From JBBSDP01 sp038240605 (GTDB lineage: Bacteria; Planctomycetota; Phycisphaerae; Tepidisphaerales; Tepidisphaeraceae), in contig JBBSDP010000015.1 in the NCBI GenBank assembly GCA_038240605.1, positions 1 through 64,000 of the forward strand: DNA of 64,000 nt. The letters run 5' to 3'. The translations under genes were made by a program, and so were the position numbers. The notes beneath the pieces are model-generated. The model saw only the letters and a program-made list of their open reading frames with translations. It was not told where the DNA came from and made no database searches. Position 1 is the stretch's first letter. Each line of letters begins with the position of its first letter. Below are positions 10,501 to 17,272 of this stretch, one piece after another.

Positions 10501-10531
10501 CCACCGCGATCCGTGGACAACGCTTCAGCAT
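7514..10531 (-). CDS. PSD1-type exported protein (DUF1549-DUF1553) with a heme motif and an inserted beta-sandwich
   Basis: 1005 residues from the ATG at 10531, the first start followed by a signal peptide (MLKRCPRIAVVLSTVLICCA). DUF1549 covers about residues 45-260, with RLLASPQYGERWGRYWLDLARYS split around residue 115-135 and one c-type heme motif, CARCH, at 235-239. DUF1553 follows (DRNNPLTARVMVNRIWLHHFG, RQRLDFESMRDSLLA). An N-terminal cytochrome PSCyt1 domain is absent. Near the C-terminus a ~180-residue beta-rich module (DWQYGYGAYD, TGDAWQGGSNWPD, AISGRVVHEYEAGDG) separates the family's closing motif (WELYVQVLLCSNEFHFID) from the rest. It is the first gene of the operon with the DUF1501 gene. 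Confidence 0.92.
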   Translation of the reverse strand: MLKRCPRIAVVLSTVLICCAASRAVGGDLWALKPVQDPPVPDVSLQAWPRTPIDRFILARLEAAGLEPSPEADKRTLIRRATYDLLGLPPTQEQVRAFEDDASPTGFEKVVDRLLASPQYGERWGRYWLDLARYSDTKGYVYDREATRFVHAHTYRDWVIRAFNQDLPYDQFLLRQIAADKLPADACANDADDNSDLAAMGFLTVGRRFLGVTYDIIDDRIDAVVRTTQALTVACARCHDHKFDPIPTEDYYSLYGVFAGTSERLMPIHSPLASRSPRFAEYEKGLKEREAKLDAFFNSAKADLCARLRARTSDYLQAVLRADKLHTEIFYTIVAKDDLNPVIVRQWQAYLFQAGKRFDPIFAPWTALAAVPADQFASRAPQLIHEVTADARLNPVVAKAFADAAPTSMSDVAKIYGKLFAEVDQAWATALKAAATQSLPDPNQEALRQVLYAADAPTSIPPGSVSDMEWFFDEETRVKLQQLQAEIEKWDLDPAAPEFALILQDRAVQSNARVFKRGNPADRGAEVPRRYLRAVLGEDRKPFTSGSGRLELARAIADRNNPLTARVMVNRIWLHHFGAGIVRTPSDFGTRADPPSHPELLDWLAMRFMEPAASGHAWSVKALHRMIMLSAVYRQSSDDDAPGRDAARTAADPENRLLFRFNRQRLDFESMRDSLLAATDELDLTLGGAPSDLASTRRSVYALVDRRFLPGVLRAFDFANPDLHIPQRSSTTVPQQALFFLNSAFVMDRARALAHRPDVQRITPPRDRIDKLYRLIYQRPPTSHQVDEAVQFIEAPPAPTPAAPTRTTGAGDWQYGYGAYDAVAQRVTGFKKLPYFTGDAWQGGSNWPDAKLGWARLTAEGGHAGNDLQHAVVRRWAAPRDGAIAISGRVVHEYEAGDGIRALLVCNRGGLLASWTLHNQSADANFSPVPVKQGDTVDFVVDFRNNLNNDMFTWATQIKFVGAGGGEWDARKDFSGAPTDASGPLDPWELYVQVLLCSNEFHFID

Positions 10532-10629
10532 GTTCTGGCACGGCCGCCTCGCCTTAGCGCGGTCGGTGAGGTGAACTGCCCTTCCAGAAAATGTAACACG
10601 AACCGGGTGGGTCGTTGTAAGGAATCGTG

Positions 10630-13089
10630 ATGCCGCGATCAAAAATCTCCCGATCTCAAACCGCTCTGGTTCTCGCCTTCGTCGTTCTCGCCCTGGTGTG
10701 CAGCGTGCCTCGTGCCAGCATGGCCGATTCTCCGGCCGCGACAGCGCCCTTCGCTTACGTGCCCGCAACCGCCTACCACATTCTGCCCGAAACGACGTCT
10801 GAAGAGTCCGGCTACTTCTCCCTCAACGAAGGTCTCGATGGCAAGGTCTACGTCGGCACCGCGAAATACGGCGTGAATGCATTCCTCATCGAGTTCGATC
10901 CCGCGACCAGCAAACAGCGAATCGTCCTCGATACGAACAAAGTAACGGGCGCGGCCGGCAAAGGGTACGCCGCTCAGGCCAAGATTCACACTCGCAATTT
11001 CACGGGGCCGTCGGGCCGAATTTACGTCGGATCGAAGCAGGGATATCGCACCGATCCGAACGACAAGTCCGAATATCCCGGCGGATACGCGATGATCTAC
11101 GACCCGCGGACCGACACCTGTCAGTCACTGGGAATGCCGTTCCCCGGACAGGGCGTGATCGATACCGTCGCGGATGAATCGCACGGCTTGCTCTACGTCG
11201 TCACCTGTGAAGATCAGCACTGGATGCTCTATGACTTCAAGCTGAAGAAGTACCGTGAGCTGGGGCCGATACTGACGCCGTACGCGTCAACGCTCGTCGA
11301 TTCGCGCGGTGTGGCGAGCGCCATCACGAGCGACTTTCAGCTCGCCCAATACAACCCCGCCACTGGCGAGGTCACCCATCGCCCGATCCTGTTGGACGGC
11401 GCGCGCTGGAGCCGCAAGGACAAGAATTCCATTCCCACCTGGTACCTCGGCCCCGATGGCCGGAACGCGTATCTCATCCTGATGAACGACCCAACGCTCA
11501 TCACGATCGATCTGCAAATTGCCGGCGACAGCGTCCCTGCCAGCAGCCATGGAAAACTGATCGAGGGCAAGGGACCGGATTCGCGATCGTCGATGGTCGT
11601 CGATCCGCACGGCGTCGTCTGGGCCATCGTGCGGATCGACAACACCACCGGCTTCGGCACCGGCTACCTGCATCACCTGACTCGCTACGACCCGGCGAAA
11701 GGGAAGCCGGAAGATCTGGGCGTTATCGCCGTAAAGAACCCGGATTTTGCCGACTGGAATCCGCCGCCGCCGAAAGATGGAAAGCCGCAGCCTTATTACC
11801 GCCACGGCTTTCATCGCCTCCCCGATGGGACGCTCACGATTCTCCACGCGCACATGGGACTAATCGTCGCCCGCGACGGCATGCTCTACATGACGGCGCT
11901 CTACCCCTACACGCTTCTGAAGATCGAAGGGTACAAGACCGTCCCTCCCCCGACGAAGGCGAGCGCGCTCTACCTCGACGACGTGCTCCGCAAGCTGGAC
12001 GTGACCGAGGCACAGTTGCCGCAGATCACCGCGGCGGCTGAGGTGGTGGCCGATCGCTATCTCAAGGGCGGCAACATCCTGATGCCCTGGATGGGCGGGA
12101 CACTCGAGCAGGAGCTGGCCGGACGGGCCGGCGGAATGATGAGCATCCCCGGCCGCGCGACCACTGATCAGGACATTGGCCTGGTAACCTGGGATCGTCC
12201 GCCCCACGCCGACAACCTGAAGAAGGTCGCGGACTACAAGAAACAGAATCTATTCGTGATTGGCTTCGGTCCGCGCTCGATGCCGACGCTGGCCGAACAC
12301 GTGAAGCTGACCGATGCGTGGTTCGACACCGGCATGGAGACGGCTGGCCATTCGCATCACGTCATCAATGCCGCCCTTGGCTGGACCTTTACCGCCGAAT
12401 TCATCGCCGCCCTGACCCGACGCGGAAAGATGCCGGTCATGTTGCGGGCCTGGGCGTGCGAAGACGGCAAAGACTGGTCGCAGCGCTACGCGACCACGCC
12501 GCGAATCCATCCGGATCTGACGGTCCCCCCGATCCCGGCGGGAGTGCTGGGCCGGCGGTATCTGGACCGCGCCCGGTACGGCATCCGCCGGCTGGAGCGA
12601 ACGCAGTTATCGCAGTTGGAAAAGATTGCGGACGCGATTGCCACTGAACGCCGGGCCGGCCGAAAGACGCTCGTGGCGTACAACGGCCATATGGGGATGA
12701 ATTACGTCGCGAAATACGAAGACGCGGCCTGGGCTGTGAGCGTGGAGCTTCACGAAGGAGTCGATTCACAGACAGGACCGTTCGAGAAGGAACAGCCGGC
12801 CGACGCGCTCGTGTTACGTCTGGGCTCATTCGGCCTCCACGAAAGCGTTGATGCGCTGTTGCAGAAAAAACACGACCGCGTGCTGCTCGTCACCAGCGAG
12901 AATCCGCGTACGGAGTGGGCGGTACCCGCGCGCTATGAGCCGTGGGTGGACATCGGCATGCCGTTCGGCGACGCGTGCGTGACGCTCGACGGCTACCCCA
13001 TCCCCGTGCTCCCCATCAGCGGGATCACGCAGACTGCTGCGTACGAGTGCGTCAACCTCGAGGTGCAGGCACGCCTCAGGGGCAACTGA
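10630..13089 (+). CDS. Exported beta-propeller protein with a possible SIS-like C-terminal domain
   Basis: 819 residues. The ATG at 10630 is preferred to the GTG directly before it because AAGGA (10619-10623) sits six bases upstream. A signal peptide covers residues ~10-33 (TALVLAFVVLALVCSVPRAS). Residues ~50-440 form a beta-propeller (GLDGKVYVGTAKYG, IYDPRTDTCQSLGMP, SHGLLYVVTCEDQHWMLYD), like gluconolactonase-type propellers. The last ~380 residues differ: PWMGGTLEQELAGRAGGM and the end (WVDIGMPFGDACVTLDGYP, then PVLPISGITQTAAYE) resemble sugar-phosphate-isomerase (SIS) folds. The fusion is unusual; function unknown. It is divergent from the PSD1 operon. Confidence 0.6.
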   Translation: MPRSKISRSQTALVLAFVVLALVCSVPRASMADSPAATAPFAYVPATAYHILPETTSEESGYFSLNEGLDGKVYVGTAKYGVNAFLIEFDPATSKQRIVLDTNKVTGAAGKGYAAQAKIHTRNFTGPSGRIYVGSKQGYRTDPNDKSEYPGGYAMIYDPRTDTCQSLGMPFPGQGVIDTVADESHGLLYVVTCEDQHWMLYDFKLKKYRELGPILTPYASTLVDSRGVASAITSDFQLAQYNPATGEVTHRPILLDGARWSRKDKNSIPTWYLGPDGRNAYLILMNDPTLITIDLQIAGDSVPASSHGKLIEGKGPDSRSSMVVDPHGVVWAIVRIDNTTGFGTGYLHHLTRYDPAKGKPEDLGVIAVKNPDFADWNPPPPKDGKPQPYYRHGFHRLPDGTLTILHAHMGLIVARDGMLYMTALYPYTLLKIEGYKTVPPPTKASALYLDDVLRKLDVTEAQLPQITAAAEVVADRYLKGGNILMPWMGGTLEQELAGRAGGMMSIPGRATTDQDIGLVTWDRPPHADNLKKVADYKKQNLFVIGFGPRSMPTLAEHVKLTDAWFDTGMETAGHSHHVINAALGWTFTAEFIAALTRRGKMPVMLRAWACEDGKDWSQRYATTPRIHPDLTVPPIPAGVLGRRYLDRARYGIRRLERTQLSQLEKIADAIATERRAGRKTLVAYNGHMGMNYVAKYEDAAWAVSVELHEGVDSQTGPFEKEQPADALVLRLGSFGLHESVDALLQKKHDRVLLVTSENPRTEWAVPARYEPWVDIGMPFGDACVTLDGYPIPVLPISGITQTAAYECVNLEVQARLRGN

Positions 13090-13100
13090 CCGAGCGATCG

Positions 13101-13340
13101 TTATCGATTTTGAATATAGACGCCGCTCGCGCCGACTACGGACGTTCCCATGTCCGCGATCGCCTTCGTCCCCTTTCCGTCCATATCCAGCACGCCGATC
13201 TTCGTGTCGTAATGAAGCCGGTAATCCACCTTCAGGTGAATGCTGTGAGCTCGATCGAGGCCGGCCTTCGATCCGGGGACGATCAGGATGTTCTGGCGCT
13301 GCGCGTGGCCCAGGATCAGGTCATCGATCCCATCCTTCAT
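13101..13340 (-). CDS. Possible small ORF or gene remnant in the 13090-13412 spacer
   Basis: 79 codons read leftward. The second half (IHLKVDYRLHYDTKIGVLD and DMDGKGTKAIADMGTSVVG) has a normal-looking amino-acid mix with alternating hydrophobic residues, unlike antisense noise, but there is no signal peptide and no recognisable domain. It lies in the spacer between two rightward genes and has no clear ribosome-binding site. It could be the 3' remnant of a decayed gene. I see nothing else in this 323-bp spacer. Confidence 0.25.
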   Translation of the reverse strand: MKDGIDDLILGHAQRQNILIVPGSKAGLDRAHSIHLKVDYRLHYDTKIGVLDMDGKGTKAIADMGTSVVGASGVYIQNR

Positions 13341-13412
13341 CGGACCCCCGTTCGCAGTTCATTTTGCAACCCACGTCCACAGCGCTCGTCAGTCGCGATA
13401 TAGACGATTGCC

Positions 13413-15737
13413 ATGGCATTCACCGCTCGCCTGGTTGCCCTCGCCCTCCTTGCCGCTGTCGCCCTTTCCATCGGGGCGCCGGCGGGCGAGACGAAGGTCT
13501 ACAGCGGAGCGGCGTGCGCGGGCTCGCTCGACGAGTTCTTCGCCAACGAAGTCTGGGCCAAGGTGGGCGCGCAGTCCTGCCTGAAATGCCACAAGCCCGA
13601 TGGCGACGCGGCGGAGAGTAAGTTCATCCTCCGGGATCCGGAGCGGAGCGTCGGACGCGAGCGGGAAGAAGCGTTTCGGCAGAACCGCGAGGCATTCGTG
13701 CGGATGGCGCGGGTCCGGACAAAGGATCAATCCCGCCTCCTGCTCAAATCCATCGGCAAGCTCAAGCACGGCGGCGACGAAGCGATCGCGCTGGACTCGG
13801 CGGCATACCGCGTGCTCGCGGATTTCGTGCGCCGTTGCACCGCTCCGCCGACGCCGACAGCCATCGCGCAGGCCATGGCCGCGGACGCGAACGCACCCGC
13901 CTTCTTTGATGGCGTCGTGATGCTGGATGACCAGCGGCTGCTGCGGCGCGTCTCGCTTTCACTGGCCGCCCGCCTGCCAAACGATCGTGAGGTGGCCGTC
14001 ATCGCCAGCGAGGGCCGTAAGGCGCTGCCCGCGTTGCTCGACGCGATGATGAGCGAGGAAGCGTTCTACGCACGGCTGCGCGAGGCGTTCAACGACGTCT
14101 TTCTCACAGTCGGCGTGACCGACAATCCCGAGACCGTCCTCTCCTACGAACATTTCGAGAAGACGCGCAACTGGCCGGAAAAATATGACCTGCACATCGC
14201 CGACCCCAAGGCGCGGGAACAGGCCGGCTACAAGGTCTGGGCCGACTATCGCGCCGCCCTGCTCGGTGAGCCGATGAAGCTGATCGAACACGTCGTGCGC
14301 AACGACCGTCCCTTCACGGAGATCGTGACGGCGGACTACGTGATGGTCACGCCTTACACAGCGAGGGGTTACGGCGTCTTCGAAGAGTTGCGCTCGAAGT
14401 TCAAAAATCCTGATGACCCGATCGAGTACATCCCGGTCAAGCTCAAAGCGCTGATCGGTCGAGACAAAGAAGATGATGAGGATTCGGCCTCGGGCCAATA
14501 CCCGCACGCCGGCCTGCTGACGACCTTCCAATATCTGCGCCGCTATCCGACGACCGAGACCAATCGAAACCGCCTTCGCGCGCGGATGTACTATCAGCAG
14601 TTCCTGGGAGTGGACGTGCTGGAGCTGGCGGCGCGGGTCACCGATGCCGCCGCGGTCACCGCCAGGTTTCAAATCCCGACGATGCAGGCCTCGGAGTGCG
14701 TCGTCTGCCACAAGACGGTCGATCCCGTCGCGGGGCTCTTTCAGGACTTCTGGAAGTTCGACGCAGTCTACGGCCGGCGCAAGGGAGGGTGGTTCAAGGA
14801 CATGTTCGCCGCCGGATTCGAGGGTGAGGCCCTGCCCGAAAAGGAGCGATGGCGCGCGCTGCAGTGGCTGGGAGAACGCACCGCCAAAGACCCGCGGTTT
14901 GCGGTCGCCATGGTCGAGCACGTCCATTACGTGCTGACGGGGCGCAAGGTGCTCCAGCCACCCAGGGACCTGGATGACCCGCTCTTCCCGGCTCGACGGC
15001 GTGCCTGGCAGGAGCAACGCAAGCAGGTCGAAGCGATCGCCGTCCGATTCGCACAAGGCGGGTTCAACCTCAAGGGAGTCTTCCAGGATTGGATCCAGTC
15101 CGATTTTTATCGCGCCGACGGGCTCGCCTCCGCCGATGCCAGGCCGGCACGGCGCGCCGATCTGGACGACGTCGGCCTCATGCGCATGCTCGCGCCGGAG
15201 CAGGTCGAGCGGAAAGTTGCCGCGGTATTCGGGCAACCCTGGGGCAAGTTGAACGACCAGCTCGCGATGCTGTACGGCGGCATCGACTCGAAAGAAGTCA
15301 CCGAGCGCGCTGCCGATCCGAGCGGCGCGATGGGCGCCATTCAGCGCATCCTCGCCAACGATGTCGCCTGCAAGGAGACGGCGCTCGACTTCTCGCGCGC
15401 CGCCTCGGAACGCCGGCTCTTTCCGAACGTCGAGCCGGACATGGTCCCGGGCGCCTCGCCTGACACGGACGCCCACATTCGGCGGAACATTGCCTACCTC
15501 CACCAGCGACTGCTCGGTCGTAACGATGCAATCGATTCGGCCGAGGTGGAGCGAACGTGGGAACTCTTCAAGGGGATCGTCGCCGACGCCGCCGAGCACA
15601 AGGGGATCGACCCGCGCGAGACTTATGAATGCCGCCGATACCTCCCGGTCGAGTTTGCCGATCCGAAGTACACCGTGCGTGCGTGGCGCGCGGTCGTCAC
15701 TTACCTCCTTCGCCGGCCCGAGTTCCTTTACGAGTAA
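13413..15737 (+). CDS. Exported PSD-family cytochrome-like protein
   Basis: 774 residues. The start at 13413 gives a signal peptide (MAFTARLVALALLAAVALSIG). Two c-type heme-binding motifs are visible: CLKCH at residues 56-60, in a PSCyt1-like N-terminal domain, and CVVCH near residue 430, followed by KTVDPVAGLFQDFW as in DUF1588-like segments. Between them a DUF1549-like block (DDQRLLRRVSLSLAARLPND) can be seen. Such proteins are planctomycete periplasmic cytochromes of unknown substrate. The DUF1501 gene begins two bases after its stop, so the two are certainly an operon and probably a complex, equivalent to the pair at 6061-10531 but of a different PSD subtype. Confidence 0.8.
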   Translation: MAFTARLVALALLAAVALSIGAPAGETKVYSGAACAGSLDEFFANEVWAKVGAQSCLKCHKPDGDAAESKFILRDPERSVGREREEAFRQNREAFVRMARVRTKDQSRLLLKSIGKLKHGGDEAIALDSAAYRVLADFVRRCTAPPTPTAIAQAMAADANAPAFFDGVVMLDDQRLLRRVSLSLAARLPNDREVAVIASEGRKALPALLDAMMSEEAFYARLREAFNDVFLTVGVTDNPETVLSYEHFEKTRNWPEKYDLHIADPKAREQAGYKVWADYRAALLGEPMKLIEHVVRNDRPFTEIVTADYVMVTPYTARGYGVFEELRSKFKNPDDPIEYIPVKLKALIGRDKEDDEDSASGQYPHAGLLTTFQYLRRYPTTETNRNRLRARMYYQQFLGVDVLELAARVTDAAAVTARFQIPTMQASECVVCHKTVDPVAGLFQDFWKFDAVYGRRKGGWFKDMFAAGFEGEALPEKERWRALQWLGERTAKDPRFAVAMVEHVHYVLTGRKVLQPPRDLDDPLFPARRRAWQEQRKQVEAIAVRFAQGGFNLKGVFQDWIQSDFYRADGLASADARPARRADLDDVGLMRMLAPEQVERKVAAVFGQPWGKLNDQLAMLYGGIDSKEVTERAADPSGAMGAIQRILANDVACKETALDFSRAASERRLFPNVEPDMVPGASPDTDAHIRRNIAYLHQRLLGRNDAIDSAEVERTWELFKGIVADAAEHKGIDPRETYECRRYLPVEFADPKYTVRAWRAVVTYLLRRPEFLYE

Positions 15738-15739
15738 CC

Positions 15740-17023
15740 ATGAGACGCGATTTTCTGAAACTCTGCGGGTTGGTCGGGCTCGGGTTCGCCTGCCCGGGCG
15801 GGGTCCGGTCGCTGCTGGCCGCCGCGACGAAGGAGGAGCCGCCTTACGATGGACCCTATTACGTCGTCTTCAACGCCTCAGGCGGATGGGACACGACCTA
15901 CCTGATGGACCCGAAAGGGACCGGCGGCATCAATCGCCTCTACCAGCAGGGAGACATCCTCACGAAGGGAGAACACAAGTTCGCGCCCAATGCCAAGCAG
16001 ATCCACGCCGGGATGAGCAACGAGCAATTCTTCGGCGAGTTCGGCAACGAGCTGCTCGTCCTGAACGGGCTGGACTACTCGGTGAACAACCATTCCCCCG
16101 GCCAGCGTTACATGGCGACGGGAAAGCTCGACAGCATGGCTTACCCGACGTTTGCCGCGCTGGTCGCCGGCTGCAAAGGGCCGACGTGTCCGCTCTCGTT
16201 CCTCACCTTCGGTAACTATTCAGCCACCGGAAATGTCATCGCGATGTCGCGCGTCCCTTACATTCAATCGCTCCGCGGGATCGCCAATGCCGACGATGTG
16301 GAAGGGAACCCACGATCGCCCTACCACGACGATTTCGCGCTCACTCGCATCGAAAAGGCGCTGCGCGAGGAAAACGAGTCGCGCGCGGCGCAGGTCCGGC
16401 TACCGCGTCAGGAACGCGCCGAGAGCATGCTTTATGCGGCACAAGTCAATTCCAAGGCCATGCAGCGCGTCACCCCGTACATCCCGACCACAATGCCCAA
16501 GGGAGACCTCGAACAACAGGCGGAGATTGCCCTCGCCTCGTTCAAGGCCGGCGTGTGCGTCTCGGCGAACCTCAACCACGGCCAGTTCGACAGCCACGCG
16601 AACAACGACGTCGATCAGATGAAGCTGATCCCCGAGTTCCTCGCCGGAATCGCTTACGTCATCCGCCGGGCCGAGGCGATGAAGATTCGCGAGAAGCTGG
16701 TGATCGTGATCCAGAGCGAGATGGGCCGGACGCCAACCTACAACACCGGCAACGGCAAAGACCACTGGTCGATCGGCTCGGCGATGTTCCTGGGAACAGG
16801 AATCCGCGGCAACCGGGTGATCGGCGCCACCGATGAGAAGCAATTCCAGATCCCGGTCGATCCCGCGACCCTCGCCTGCGACAAGGCCAAAGGGATGCGC
16901 GTACGCCCCGAGCACATCCACACCGCCTTGCGGCAATTCGCCGGCATCGCGGACCACCCCCTGAGCAAGAAGTTTCCGCTCGGCGTTCCGGATAAGGAAA
17001 AGCTAAAGGGCCTCTGGGGATAA
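15740..17023 (+). CDS. DUF1501 protein, Tat-exported
   Basis: 427 residues from the ATG at 15740, two bases after the stop of the PSD-like gene; the longer frame upstream lies inside that gene. MRRDFLKLCGLVGLG is a twin-arginine signal. DUF1501 blocks: VVFNASGGWDTTYLMDPKG near residue 40, SANLNHGQFDSHANND near 280, VIQSEMGRTPTYNTGNGKDH near 320 and HIHTALRQFAGI near the end. Compared with the DUF1501 protein at 6061-7500 the first motif has diverged (NASGGWDT in place of NGGPSHVDT), so the two paralogues probably act on different substrates together with different PSD partners. Confidence 0.85.
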   Translation: MRRDFLKLCGLVGLGFACPGGVRSLLAAATKEEPPYDGPYYVVFNASGGWDTTYLMDPKGTGGINRLYQQGDILTKGEHKFAPNAKQIHAGMSNEQFFGEFGNELLVLNGLDYSVNNHSPGQRYMATGKLDSMAYPTFAALVAGCKGPTCPLSFLTFGNYSATGNVIAMSRVPYIQSLRGIANADDVEGNPRSPYHDDFALTRIEKALREENESRAAQVRLPRQERAESMLYAAQVNSKAMQRVTPYIPTTMPKGDLEQQAEIALASFKAGVCVSANLNHGQFDSHANNDVDQMKLIPEFLAGIAYVIRRAEAMKIREKLVIVIQSEMGRTPTYNTGNGKDHWSIGSAMFLGTGIRGNRVIGATDEKQFQIPVDPATLACDKAKGMRVRPEHIHTALRQFAGIADHPLSKKFPLGVPDKEKLKGLWG

Positions 17024-17272
17024 GCGCATCGGAGTCGCTCCCGTCCCGCATTCAGGACATCGCCCCGGCGTGGCGCGAAGGTCATACCCGCACGCAACGC
17101 AGCGCCCCGCCGCGAGCCGGATCGACGCGCACCGATGACGCCGGTACGTGATGAGCCATATCGCGTGAGCGAGAACCCGCTCGTAATCGTGAACAGACAA
17201 TGCCTCATCAATCGTCCAACCCTTTTGGCAATTTCCCACAGTCAGGGCAACGGCGCGGGGTAGCGAGTGCAT
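17003..17272 (-). CDS. Small zinc-ribbon protein coupled to the catalase
   Basis: 89 residues. The C-terminal half carries CVACGYDLRATPGRCPECG, the zinc-ribbon tag often found at the ends of planctomycete membrane proteins. The N-terminal half is not recognisable, so it could be a leftover tail of a larger gene. However, its ATG (17272-17270) overlaps the catalase stop codon in a TAATG arrangement, which favours translation by re-initiation. Its 3' end overlaps the end of the convergent DUF1501 gene by 21 bp. Function unknown. Confidence 0.4.
   Translation of the reverse strand: MHSLPRAVALTVGNCQKGWTIDEALSVHDYERVLAHAIWLITYRRHRCASIRLAAGRCVACGYDLRATPGRCPECGTGATPMRLSPEAL

Noticed and set aside
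13959..15599. A 546-codon open frame on the minus strand
   Set aside because: It lies wholly antisense to the PSD-like cytochrome gene, has no domain and is rich in Arg, Gly and Val as expected of a GC-rich shadow frame.
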